A stretch of DNA of 64,000 nt from Phycisphaerae bacterium (GTDB lineage Bacteria; Planctomycetota; Phycisphaerae; UBA1845; PWPN01): contig JAGNEZ010000007.1 in assembly GCA_018003015.1 (NCBI GenBank), positions 102,695 through 166,694 of the forward strand, in the 5' to 3' direction. This document shows positions 24,096 to 32,264 of the stretch, one piece after another (the stretch's first letter is position 1; the number at the start of each line of letters is the position of its first letter). Made by a program: the position numbers and the translations under genes. The notes beneath the pieces are model-generated. The model saw only the letters and a list, made by a program, of their open reading frames with translations. It ran no database searches and was not told the DNA's origin.

Positions 24096-27000
24096 ATGCC
24101 GACGGCCATTCTAGTTGCCGGGGCGCCCTCCTTCAACAGCCGGCGGAGTATGGCCAGCATGGTGGGAGGCTCGAAGTAGGCCGGTGACAGGCGCCAATGG
24201 ATGGTGTGGGCGTCGGCCATGCGGGGGGAACCGGGACTGCCGGCGAAGACCGGTTCGACCAGGGCCAACTCATCGACGGTGAAGATCAAGTCCGGCGGCT
24301 GCTGGTTGATGGAGCGGATCTTAAGGGGTTGAGCCAGGATGCGGATCTCGGCCAGGTCCAGCAGGGTCTGCACGGTGGGCGGGTACGGGCCGAAGGCGTC
24401 CTTGATGTCCTTATCGAGCTGGTCCAGTTCGGCCCGCGTCCGGCAGCGCACGAGGCGGCGGTAGATTTCCATCCGCTGGCGTTCGGAATCGATGTAGCTT
24501 CTGGGGATGTGGGCGGGCACATCCAGTTCGAGGTGGACCGGGCGGAATGCCTCGGCCGGCTCGTCCTTGAGCTTCCGGACGGCCGAATCGAGCAGCTGGC
24601 AGTAGAGCTCGTAGCCGACGGCGGCGATGTGTCCGCTCTGCTCCGATCCAAGGATGTTTCCCGCCCCGCGGATCTCCAGATCGCGCATGGCGATTCTGAA
24701 GCCCGCCCCGAGATCGGAGAACTCCTCGATAGCCTTGAGCCGGCGGGCGGCCGTGGAAGTGAGCGTCTTGCCCCGCGAGAGCATCAGGTAGCAGTAGGCC
24801 CGGTGCTTGTAGCGTCCCACCCGGCCGCGGAGCTGGTGCAGTTCCGACAGTCCGAATCGGTCGGCCTGGTCGATCAGGATGGTGTTGCAGTTGGGGATAT
24901 CCAGCCCTGACTCGATGATCGTCGTGCAGACCAGGACGTCGGCTTTGTGCTGGATGAAGTCCACCATGACCCGCTCCAATTCGTGTTCGTGCATCTGTCC
25001 GTGGCCGATGAGGGTGCGGGCCTCGGGGACGATCTGTCTGACCATGTCGGCGAAGACGTGGATATCGTAGACCAGGTTATGGACGAAGAAGACCTGCCCG
25101 TCGCGGCTGAGCTCCCGCATGATGGCGTTGCGGATGAGGTTCTCGTCCCAGTGTCCCACCTGGGTCACGATGCTGCGGCGATCCAGGGGTGGAGTTTCCA
25201 GCGAACAGATGTCGCGGATGCCCAGCAACGACATGTGCAGTGTGCGCGGGATTGGCGTGGCGCTCATGGTCAGAACGTCCACCGTTTCGCGGAAGCTCTT
25301 GAGTCGTTCCTTGTGTTCGACGCCGAAGCGCTGCTCCTCGTCGATCACCAGGAGGCCGAGGTCCTTGAATCCAACGTCCTTGCTCAGCAGGCGGTGGGTC
25401 CCGATGAGGATGTCCACCTGCCCCTTCCGCGTGCGGGTGATGGTGTCGAGTTGCTGCTTGCGGTTCTTGAATCGCGAGAGGCTTTCGATCACGAAGGGGT
25501 AATCGGCGAACCGCTCGCGGAACGTCCGCTCGTGCTGCTCGGCCAGGACGGTGGTTGGCACCAGGACGGCGACCTGCTTGCCGTACTCGACGGCCTTGAA
25601 CGCCGCGCGGATGGCCAGCTCGGTCTTGCCATAGCCGACGTCGCCGCACAGCAGTCGATCCATGGGCATGCTCTTGCGCATGTCCCGCTTGATGTCGGTC
25701 ATCGCGGAGAGCTGGTCCTCGGTTTCGGTGTAGATGAAGCTGCCCTCGAACTCGCGCTGCCAGGGAGTGTCCTCGGGGAAGGAGATCCCGGGCTGGCTGG
25801 CGCGCACCGCCTGGATCCTGAGCAGCTCGGCGGCGAGATCGGAGACGGCTTCTTCGACCCGTTCCTTGGTCTTGGCCCAGCGTGTCCCGCCGAGCTTGCT
25901 GAGCTGCGGGCTGGCCGCTCCCGCCCCGATGTACTTCTGGACCAAGTCGATCTGGCTGACCGGCACGTGCATGCGGGCCGCGTCGGCGAACTCGAGGGTC
26001 AGGAACTCCTCGCTCTTGTTCGAGTCGCCCTTGCGCATGACCCGCAGGCCGAGGAATCGGGCGATGCCGTGAACCACGTGAACGACGTAGTCACCCGGTT
26101 GCAGATCGAGCCAGGATTCGATCGGCCGGGCCGCATGCGTCTTGCGGATCCGCCGCCGCTGCTGATAACGATGGAAGACCTCGTGGTGTCCGACCACGGC
26201 CAGGCATCCGGCGGGCCAGTCGAATCCCCGGTGCATGAGTCCGTTTCGCGTTTTGAGCCGAGCCGGCACGTCACCCAGGGTGGACGTCCACAGTTCAACG
26301 AATCGCTGTCGTTCCGGCTCGTTGTCGCAATAGAGCAGGACATCCCGTTCGCGGGCCAGCCGGTCGAGTTCAAACAGTGCCTCGGTGGCCTTGGTCTCGA
26401 AGCGGGCCAGGCTCTGCACGCCGAAAGCGAACCGCTCGGGCAACTCGCCTCCCCCGAGGGCGTAGAGATGCAGCTGAACGAACGAGCCGGCCCGGTGGAA
26501 CACGCGGTCGACCGGCATGATCTGGCGAGGCGAGCCCAGCCGATTCCAGAAGATCCTTCCGAGCTCCTGAATCTCGATCGGTTCGGCAAAGGCGACGATC
26601 GCGTCACGCGGCAGGTAGGAGAGAAAGCTGGTGATGGTCGCTTCGTCGGGGGGCCGCTTCGGAGACCGCGCCCGCCGGCCGCTCCCGGCCAGCCCCACGG
26701 TGCCGGCCACGCGAATCCGCTGGCACGAACGATTGGATCGCTGCGTGCTCACGTCGAAGGAACGGATCGACTCGATCTTGTCGTCGAAGAAGTCAACCCG
26801 GTAGGGATCGGTCTCGCCCGGCGGGTAGATATCCAGGATATCACCGCGGAGGGCGAAGTCGCCGGGCGACTCGACCTGATCCAGGCGAGCATAACCATGA
26901 TCCACGAGCCAATCGACCAGGAGCTGGGGTGTCTGTTGCTGCCCGGCACCGATAGTCAACATGTCCGCCTCGAGGGTAACCGGGGTAGGCACGGCCTGCA

Positions 27001-27508
27001 TGAGGGCCTGGATGGGGGCGACGATCAACAAGGGATCGGGCTTGCGATCCGTTGGTCGGCCGGGTACAAGTTCGGGGGTTTCCAGGTCGAGCATTCGGGA
27101 GCACAGGGCCAGGCGTTCCGCGTGGATCTCATCGCTGGCTGCCCCTTCACCGGGCACGGTCTCGAAGGCGCTGAGCAGTTCGGGCGTGTGCCCGCAGAAG
27201 AGTTCGATATCGTCGCGGGCCTCATCGGCCTGCTCCAGGTGGGCGGTAACGAACAGGAGCGGTCGATCGAGTGCTCGGGCAGCGGCTCCGGCCAGAGTGG
27301 GCGCGAACGAACCCCATAGCCCGTCCGCGGAGACCGCCCCTTGCGCCGACTCGTCAGTCTGACCATCGCCGCCCTGAGCGGCGAGCTGCGGCGGAGGGCT
27401 CAACTCCCGGATCCGGGCCACCAAGGCACGAAAAGTGCCGTCGCCGGTGATCCGATCGACGACATTGAGCACGATGCTATCATATCGGCGAATCCGCCCC
27501 CCCACCAT
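24092..27508 (-). CDS. mfd: Transcription-repair coupling factor
   Basis: Mfd removes RNA polymerase stalled at DNA lesions and recruits UvrA. The 1138-residue protein shows, in order: the UvrB-like N-terminal region with GDFALRGDILDIYPPGE, the RNA polymerase interaction domain with LQPGDYVVHVVHGIARFLGL, the RecG-like motor with Walker A GDVGYGKTELA near residue 620, DEEQRFG, the TATSPIPRT-type motif seen here as SATPIPRTL, and RVGRYKHRAYCYLM, and the C-terminal TRCF domain. Length is normal. No strong ribosome binding site is seen at 27508. It is followed with a 4-nt overlap by the PPIase gene. Confidence 0.96.
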   Translation of the reverse strand: MVGGRIRRYDSIVLNVVDRITGDGTFRALVARIRELSPPPQLAAQGGDGQTDESAQGAVSADGLWGSFAPTLAGAAARALDRPLLFVTAHLEQADEARDDIELFCGHTPELLSAFETVPGEGAASDEIHAERLALCSRMLDLETPELVPGRPTDRKPDPLLIVAPIQALMQAVPTPVTLEADMLTIGAGQQQTPQLLVDWLVDHGYARLDQVESPGDFALRGDILDIYPPGETDPYRVDFFDDKIESIRSFDVSTQRSNRSCQRIRVAGTVGLAGSGRRARSPKRPPDEATITSFLSYLPRDAIVAFAEPIEIQELGRIFWNRLGSPRQIMPVDRVFHRAGSFVQLHLYALGGGELPERFAFGVQSLARFETKATEALFELDRLARERDVLLYCDNEPERQRFVELWTSTLGDVPARLKTRNGLMHRGFDWPAGCLAVVGHHEVFHRYQQRRRIRKTHAARPIESWLDLQPGDYVVHVVHGIARFLGLRVMRKGDSNKSEEFLTLEFADAARMHVPVSQIDLVQKYIGAGAASPQLSKLGGTRWAKTKERVEEAVSDLAAELLRIQAVRASQPGISFPEDTPWQREFEGSFIYTETEDQLSAMTDIKRDMRKSMPMDRLLCGDVGYGKTELAIRAAFKAVEYGKQVAVLVPTTVLAEQHERTFRERFADYPFVIESLSRFKNRKQQLDTITRTRKGQVDILIGTHRLLSKDVGFKDLGLLVIDEEQRFGVEHKERLKSFRETVDVLTMSATPIPRTLHMSLLGIRDICSLETPPLDRRSIVTQVGHWDENLIRNAIMRELSRDGQVFFVHNLVYDIHVFADMVRQIVPEARTLIGHGQMHEHELERVMVDFIQHKADVLVCTTIIESGLDIPNCNTILIDQADRFGLSELHQLRGRVGRYKHRAYCYLMLSRGKTLTSTAARRLKAIEEFSDLGAGFRIAMRDLEIRGAGNILGSEQSGHIAAVGYELYCQLLDSAVRKLKDEPAEAFRPVHLELDVPAHIPRSYIDSERQRMEIYRRLVRCRTRAELDQLDKDIKDAFGPYPPTVQTLLDLAEIRILAQPLKIRSINQQPPDLIFTVDELALVEPVFAGSPGSPRMADAHTIHWRLSPAYFEPPTMLAILRRLLKEGAPATRMAVGI

Positions 27509-27635
27509 GGGCGGGGTTCCCCCGATTGCCGCGGCCGGTCAAGCCGGCAGGCCACCCGAGACCGCTGGTCCGGCCGATTGGTGGAGGGCAGGTCCTTGAT
27601 TACGGATTGATCTCGATTTCGGCTCCAGCCGGCTG

Positions 27636-27665
27636 TTGGCCTTTCCGAGAAACATGGTGTATAAT
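27636..27665 (+). promoter_or_regulatory. Promoter of first pseudopilin gene, distal
   Basis: TTGGCC (27636-27641), an 18-nt spacer and a perfect TATAAT (27660-27665). The -10 box lies 449 nt before the pseudopilin ATG at 28115. The sequence after it, AGATGTGGATGGTT, is nearly shared with the region after the second pseudopilin promoter. Confidence 0.5.
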
Positions 27666-27671
27666 AGATGT

Positions 27672-28114
27672 GGATGGTTCCAACGAGTGCGTCTGAGGGT
27701 ATCATCCACACGCCCACGACGGGCCGTATTTCAAGAAGCCATTTTCCTTCCATCATCCCAGACGCCCCCGGTGGCCATCCGGCGATGTGTTCTCTCGATC
27801 AGGTTGTGCAGTTCAAAGGTTGGCGGTGAACGCGCGGTTCGCCGGTGGTGTACGCCGGCATCAGCCGCGCTGACTGAAGGTCCCCGCGCACGGCAGCTGG
27901 TCCCTGCCGCCGCGGGCGCGGGCCGGAGGAGTCCGGGCGAACCGATGCAAGGAGCGTGAGTCGGCGAGGGTTGCTCAGCGGCCGCCGGACACGGCGGTGC
28001 TGGCTCAACAGCTATCATATAGTTCTCTCATTCCGCTCTTGCCCGACCATCCTCCCGTGCCCGGCGCCGCAGTCCACGGCCCGCACAACTGTGCAATCGC
28101 ACGGGAGGTATGCC
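27672..28114 (+). promoter_or_regulatory. Long structured 5' leader of the first pseudopilin gene
   Basis: No gene is seen in this stretch. A hairpin at 27883-27916 has the basal stem CCCGCG/CGCGGG and apical stem CGGCAG/CTGCCG. Right before the ribosome binding site, GTGC-AATC-GCAC (28091-28102) forms a hairpin abutting GGGAGG (28103-28108); its left arm can instead pair with GCAC at 28083-28086. Both hairpins have counterparts in the second leader. A second weak -10-like TATAGT at 28018 could give a shorter transcript. Confidence 0.5.
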
Positions 28115-29059
28115 ATGAGACCGAGCGTCATGGAACGGAGACGGTCTGCCTTCACGCTGATCGAGCTCCTGGTTGTGGTCGCGATCATCGCCCTGCTGAT
28201 CTCGATCTTGCTGCCGTCGCTCAGCCGAGCGAGGGAACTGGCTCGCCGGGCGGTTTGTGCGGCGAACCTGTCGGGGATGGGAAAGAGCTACCACACCTAC
28301 GCCAACGACAACTCCGATCAGTGGCCGATCGCGGCTCACAAGCGGGCCGGCGTCTTGGCTGGGGAAACACCGACGCCCACGGTGACCTATGTGGGCCAGA
28401 TTGGCACGAAGCGAGGCACCACCGGCGTCCCTGGCGCGGGCGAGACCACGGACGCCGACACTCTTGTTTCCACGACCCGAACCCAATGGACGCTCATCCG
28501 TCTGGGCTTTGCCGCGGCGAAGCTGTTTGTCTGTCCGTCGTGCGGTGATCAGCCGAATCAGGAGGAGAACCCGCAGGATTTCTGGGATTTCGGCCACGGC
28601 AACTCCGCGGGGCCGACGCTGGACAGTGCCGTGGGCTGGCGGCAATGCAGCTATGGCACACAGGTGCCCTACGGCGACCGAGCTCGGCCGCGGACGGACT
28701 GTGATGCGAGCATGGTCCTGGCCGCCGATAGAGGGCCGTTCAGTGCCTTTCTGGAGGCCAAGGAGGGAACGGTGGTTGCGAACCCGGCGGCAACGAGCAG
28801 TGACTCGGCCGACAAATGGGCGACCTGGAACTCCTCCAATCACGGTGGGCTTGGCTCTGGCGAGGGCCAAGTGGTCCTGTACGCCGACAGCCACGCCGAG
28901 TTCTCCCCAAAGCCTTGTGTTGGCGTCAGTTATGACAACATCTTCACCCGATGGGCGAAGCCTGCCGGGGGGATGTCGGACCGTGTGCAGGGGGTAGGGC
29001 CCTCGAAGAGCATCGGTGAGATACCCCATGGGCAGACCGACTCACTGGTTTATCCATAA
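28115..29059 (+). CDS. Secreted protein with prepilin-type N-terminus, copy 1
   Basis: A 314-residue pseudopilin-like protein. Near residue 12 it has the prepilin signal and helix [16 protein letters not shown], cleaved and methylated by a prepilin peptidase in type II/IV systems. The helix continues with [17 protein letters not shown] and leads to a beta-rich domain. Near the C-terminus, [22 protein letters not shown] is a variant of the H-X9-DG region typical of planctomycete DUF1559-like proteins (quoted in part). The ATG follows GGAGG by 6 nt. It is a paralogue of the gene at 29546. Substrate or assembly partner unknown. Confidence 0.85.
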   Translation: MRPSVMERRRSAFTLIELLVVVAIIALLISILLPSLSRARELARRAVCAANLSGMGKSYHTYANDNSDQWPIAAHKRAGVLAGETPTPTVTYVGQIGTKRGTTGVPGAGETTDADTLVSTTRTQWTLIRLGFAAAKLFVCPSCGDQPNQEENPQDFWDFGHGNSAGPTLDSAVGWRQCSYGTQVPYGDRARPRTDCDASMVLAADRGPFSAFLEAKEGTVVANPAATSSDSADKWATWNSSNHGGLGSGEGQVVLYADSHAEFSPKPCVGVSYDNIFTRWAKPAGGMSDRVQGVGPSKSIGEIPHGQTDSLVYP

Positions 29060-29077
29060 ATCGGTGTAAGTCCGGTA

Positions 29078-29106
29078 TTGACAAAGCGGTTGGCGGGTGC
29101 TTTAAT
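29078..29106 (+). promoter_or_regulatory. Promoter of second pseudopilin gene, distal
   Basis: A near-consensus sigma-70 promoter: TTGACA (29078-29083), 17-nt spacer, TTTAAT (29101-29106). It lies 19 nt after the first pseudopilin stop and 439 nt before the second ATG, so the second gene has its own transcript with a long leader. Confidence 0.65.
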
Positions 29107-29112
29107 CCTAGA

Positions 29113-29545
29113 TGGATGGTTGTGTGGAGCGCGTTTGCGGCACCACTCTGTTGATGCGACAGAAGTTGCCATCATTCATTTTCCATCCCAAGCGCCCTCC
29201 CATGACCAACCACAGGAATACGGTTTTGTTGGCCTATTGGGCCGAAGACAACGTGTAAGTGCGGATTCGCGGCGATGGTCGTCGCGGAGTCCGTTGTGGT
29301 TGTGGGTCCCCGCGTGTCATGAGCTGAGGCGCTCGGCGCGGGAGCAGGTTCTGCAGCTGTCTGGGAGGTTTTCGAGGCTTGTTCGAGCGAAAGCACACAG
29401 CGGCCGCTTGACATGGCGGCAACTTGTGGCCAGTCCTTATTCATCGTCCTCTGTCAGGGCTTTCGCTTGACGCTCCGGCTTCGCAGACCAAGCACAAACA
29501 GACTGCGGGAAACTGCGCATCAGTGCGAAAGCACGGGAGGTCATT
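29113..29545 (+). promoter_or_regulatory. Long structured 5' leader of the second pseudopilin gene
   Basis: No gene is seen. It shares with the first leader AGATG-GATGGTT at the presumed transcript start, ATCCCA-GCGCC-like sequence, and GGTCCCCGCG (29305-29314). A hairpin with basal stem CCCGCG (29309-29314)/CGCGGG (29337-29342) and apical stem GAGC/GCTC matches the position of the first leader's hairpin but with a different apical stem. GTGC-GAAA-GCAC (29523-29534), with a GNRA tetraloop, abuts GGGAGG. GCGAAAGCAC occurs at 29387-29396 and 29525-29534, and GCTTTCGC at 29459-29466 can pair with either. Confidence 0.55.
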
Positions 29546-30478
29546 ATGAGACCCAACACTCAAGGTAGGAGCAGGCCGGCGTTCACGCTGATCGAGCTCC
29601 TGGTGGTGGTCGCGATCATCGCCCTGCTGATCTCGATCCTGTTGCCGTCGCTGGCGCGAGCCCGCGAACTGTCGAAGCGGTCGGTGTGCGCCGCGAACCT
29701 GAAGGGCATGGGCACGGGCCTGTACACCTACGCCAACGAGAACGCCGACGACATGCCTCGGGCGAACAGCACCCAGGTGGCCTCGAGCGGTGTGGGCGTG
29801 GTCAACTACGTGGCCAAGATCGGCACCAAGCGTGGTCAGCTGGCCAACCCCATGATTGGCGAGACGGGCACGAATGACGCGGCTGTCTCCACGGTTCGGA
29901 ATCTATGGACGATGATCCGTCTGAACATTTCATCGCCCAAGTCGTTCATCTGTCCGTCGTCGAGCGACCAGCCGAACGATGAAGAGAACCCGCAGAACTA
30001 CTGGGACTTCGGCAAGGGTGACGTGACCGGAACGGCGACTGCCGCCCAGGCGAAAGAGGGCTGGAACCAGTGCAGCTACGGCTATCAGGTTCCCTACGGC
30101 GACCGTGGCCGTCCGCGAACCGACTGCGACCAGAGAATGGCCATTGCGGCCGACAAGGGGCCTTTCGGCGCGGTTCTGGATGGACAGGTTGGCACCGACC
30201 CCGGCAAGCCCAACCTGACGACGACCGATTCGCCTGACAAGTGGTCGCCCTGGAACTCGCCGAACCACGGCGGTTCTGGTGCTGGTGAAGGCCAAGTCGT
30301 GCTGTACGCGGATGCTCACGCCCAGTTCGAGCCGAAGCCCACGGTGGGTGTGGCGTACGACAACATTTACACCCAGTGGGGCACGCAGAACGGCACCCTG
30401 ACGGATCGCGTGCAGGGCAACAAGCCCACGAGCACCGAGATTCCGTGGGGCCAGACCGACTCGCTGATCTATCCGTAA
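29546..30478 (+). CDS. Secreted protein with prepilin-type N-terminus, copy 2
   Basis: A 310-residue paralogue of the preceding gene. It has the same [16 protein letters not shown] helix, the [20 protein letters not shown] segment, and the same C-terminal plan ending GQTDSLIYP, where copy 1 ends GQTDSLVYP. Internal sequences differ enough to show an old duplication. GGGAGG lies 5 nt before the ATG. It ends 65 nt before a strong intrinsic terminator. As with copy 1, export through a pseudopilin-type system is expected from the N-terminus; no secretion ATPase or peptidase gene is in the window. Confidence 0.85.
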   Translation: MRPNTQGRSRPAFTLIELLVVVAIIALLISILLPSLARARELSKRSVCAANLKGMGTGLYTYANENADDMPRANSTQVASSGVGVVNYVAKIGTKRGQLANPMIGETGTNDAAVSTVRNLWTMIRLNISSPKSFICPSSSDQPNDEENPQNYWDFGKGDVTGTATAAQAKEGWNQCSYGYQVPYGDRGRPRTDCDQRMAIAADKGPFGAVLDGQVGTDPGKPNLTTTDSPDKWSPWNSPNHGGSGAGEGQVVLYADAHAQFEPKPTVGVAYDNIYTQWGTQNGTLTDRVQGNKPTSTEIPWGQTDSLIYP

Positions 30479-30510
30479 GTGGGCTAGCGGCGTCGGCCTG
30501 ACAGCCAGGT

Positions 30511-30528
30511 CCATCGCGAATGCGATGG
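30511..30528 (+). other. Hairpin after the second pseudopilin gene
   Basis: CCATCGC-GAAT-GCGATGG, a perfect 7-bp stem with a 4-nt loop, 33 nt after the stop codon and without a T-run. It probably protects the mRNA 3' end ahead of the true terminator. Confidence 0.4.
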
Positions 30529-30543
30529 CACGGTTTGATGAAT

Positions 30544-30579
30544 ACGGGCGGCACGTTCCGTGTCGCCCGTTTCTTTTTT
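30544..30579 (+). terminator. Intrinsic terminator of the pseudopilin transcript
   Basis: A 12-bp stem (30544-30555 with 30559-30570, one G-T pair) around the loop TTC, followed by TTCTTTTTT. This is the clearest intrinsic terminator in the window. Confidence 0.85.
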
Positions 30580-30587
30580 GTTCTTGC

Positions 30588-30615
30588 TTGACAGCCTTCC
30601 CCGGCGCGGCATAAT
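30588..30615 (+). promoter_or_regulatory. Promoter ahead of the xseB leader
   Basis: A perfect TTGACA (30588-30593), 16-nt spacer and CATAAT (30610-30615), placed 9 nt after the pseudopilin terminator. Transcription should start near 30622. Confidence 0.65.
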
Positions 30616-30621
30616 GAGCGG

Positions 30622-30762
30622 TACAAGAGGTTCGCTCGGCGCGGGCGAGGCGGGTGGCGGCGCGTTCCGCCGTCCGACCGGAATGCTGAGAATAGCCTGG
30701 TCGCACCCCACAAGGATGGGCAATCCCCCCCTTGCCCGTCTCACCGCGACCAGGCTTTTTTT
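30622..30762 (+). ncRNA. Short leader or small RNA ending in an intrinsic terminator
   Basis: Between the promoter and xseB lies about 140 nt of GC-rich sequence with a 5' hairpin (GGCGG/CCGCC around 30656-30671) and a long 3' double hairpin: outer stem AGCCTGGTCGC (30694-30704) with GCGACCAGGCT (30746-30756), inner stem 30715-30723 with 30732-30740, then seven Ts (30756-30762). This could be an attenuator controlling xseB or a stand-alone small RNA with read-through. It does not match RNase P, SRP, tmRNA, 6S or any riboswitch I can recognise. Confidence 0.5.
30694..30762 (+). terminator. Intrinsic terminator 14 nt before the xseB start
   Basis: Perfect 11-bp outer stem, an inner 9-bp stem with one G-T pair, and a T7 run. 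It sits inside the presumed xseB transcript; the xseB ribosome binding site GGAG (30767-30770) follows directly. Confidence 0.75.
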
Positions 30763-30775
30763 GTATGGAGCAGCG

Positions 30776-31024
30776 ATGCCGAGTTCCAGCAGCAAGCAGC
30801 CCAGCTTCGAGGACGCACTGAATCAGCTCGAGGCCATTGTCTCGGCCATCGAGGAGGGCAAGATCGGTCTGCAGAACTCGATTACCGAGTACGAGAAGGG
30901 TATGAGACTGATCCGTCATTGTCGCGCGATCCTGGCCGAGGCCGAGGCCCGCATCCAACAGCTCCAGGTGGCCGAGGACGGCCGGGTCTCGGCGGGGCCA
31001 CTCGAGTCCCCCTCCGCTGACTGA
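30776..31024 (+). CDS. xseB: Exodeoxyribonuclease VII small subunit
   Basis: An 82-residue protein with the XseB signature: SFEDALNQLEAIVSAIEEGK and the second helix SITEYEKGMRLIRHCRAILA. With XseA it forms the single-strand exonuclease VII; xseA is not in the window. The Ser-rich N-terminus and acidic tail are normal variation. ATG 30776 has GGAG 5 nt upstream; the longer open frame through the terminator is not coding. Expression probably depends on escape from the terminator directly upstream. Confidence 0.9.
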   Translation: MPSSSSKQPSFEDALNQLEAIVSAIEEGKIGLQNSITEYEKGMRLIRHCRAILAEAEARIQQLQVAEDGRVSAGPLESPSAD

Positions 31025-31079
31025 CGCGCCTGCCGATGCTGGCTCGACCCGACCACGGGCCTACAATACCCCGTCTGCC

Positions 31080-32231
31080 ATGGATTGGGTCTATCTGGAC
31101 AACAACGCGACCACCATGATCGACCCGCGCGTCCTTGAGGCGATGCGGCCGTTCCTAGCCGAGCAGTATGCGAACCCATCCAGCACCCACCACTTCGGAC
31201 AGCAAGCCCGTTATGCGGTCGAGGTGGCGCGGGAGTGCATCGCCGGGCTGCTGGGGCTGGCCGGTGGTCAGATCATCTTCACCAGTGGCGGGACCGAGGC
31301 GAATGATCTAGCCGTCCGGGGCATGCTCGCCTCCCGGCCGTCCAAGCGTCACCTGGTGACCACGGCCGTCGAGCACGCTTCGATTCTCCGCCTGGCCCAG
31401 CAGATCGAGAAAGAGGGGTATCGCGTAACCTATGTTGGCGTTGACCGCCTCGGCCGGCTCGATCCGGCCGAGTTCGAAGCCGCCCTTGGCGAGGACACGG
31501 CCCTGGCGAGCGTCATGCACGCCAACAACGAAACGGGGGTCGTGTTTCCGGTTGAGCGGCTGGGGGAGATTGCCGCGTCGAAGGGTATTCCTCTCCACGT
31601 GGACGCGATCCAGACGGTGGGCAAGGTCGCGACGGAGCTGGGGAAGTGGCCCGTATCGTTGGTCACCTTGGCGGCGCACAAGTTTCACGGCCCCAAGGGG
31701 GTTGGGGTGTTGTACATTCGACGAGGCGTGCGGCCGCGTCCGCGGCTGATCGGCGGTCATCAGGAGAGTGACTTGCGTGCCGGCACGGAGAACGTCCCGG
31801 CCATCGTCGGCATGGCGGAAGCCCTGCGGCTGGCCGTTGAGCATCTCGAAGAGGAGAATGGGCGGGTGCGGGTACTCCGCGACCGGCTCGAGACCAGCAT
31901 TCTCCAGCGGATTCCCCTGGCTCACGGCCTGGGCCACCGGGAGGACCGCCTGCCCAACACGACCGCCATTGGCTTTGAGGCCCTGGAGGCGGAGGCCATT
32001 CTGATGCTGCTCAGCAATCAGCGCATCTGCGCCTCCAGCGGCTCGGCGTGCGGCAGTGGTTCGCTGAGCCCCTCCCATGTACTAACGGCCATGGGATTGG
32101 ACGAGCGGGTCGTTCACGGCGCGGTGCGATTCAGCCTGTCGCGCTTTAACACGGATCAGGAGATCGACCGGGTGGTGGAGGTTGTTCCGAGCATCATCGA
32201 GCGACTGAGGAGGGTGATGGGAGGGGCATAG
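31080..32231 (+). CDS. Cysteine desulfurase (NifS/IscS family)
   Basis: A 383-residue PLP enzyme that takes sulfur from cysteine for iron-sulfur cluster or tRNA sulfur chemistry. The N-terminus YLDNNATTMIDPRVLEAM, the SGGTEANDLAVRG motif, the cofactor Lys201 in LAAHKFHGPKGVG, and the loop with catalytic Cys324 (SSGSACGSGS) are all present. It follows xseB by 55 nt in the same direction and may be read from the same promoter. Without an adjacent iscU or mnmA it cannot be assigned more closely. Confidence 0.93.
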   Translation: MDWVYLDNNATTMIDPRVLEAMRPFLAEQYANPSSTHHFGQQARYAVEVARECIAGLLGLAGGQIIFTSGGTEANDLAVRGMLASRPSKRHLVTTAVEHASILRLAQQIEKEGYRVTYVGVDRLGRLDPAEFEAALGEDTALASVMHANNETGVVFPVERLGEIAASKGIPLHVDAIQTVGKVATELGKWPVSLVTLAAHKFHGPKGVGVLYIRRGVRPRPRLIGGHQESDLRAGTENVPAIVGMAEALRLAVEHLEEENGRVRVLRDRLETSILQRIPLAHGLGHREDRLPNTTAIGFEALEAEAILMLLSNQRICASSGSACGSGSLSPSHVLTAMGLDERVVHGAVRFSLSRFNTDQEIDRVVEVVPSIIERLRRVMGGA

Positions 32232-32264
32232 CGGCCGGTTCCGGCGGACATCCCACGGCGACCT

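Noticed and set aside
24947..27319. Very long open frame on the plus strand opposite mfd
   Set aside because: Its product has no recognisable motif and arises from the codon bias of the GC-rich mfd gene; mfd itself has every expected motif.
30694..30762. Double hairpin considered as 6S, SRP or RNase P RNA
   Set aside because: Length, closing stems and conserved bases of those RNAs are not present; kept only as terminator/attenuator.
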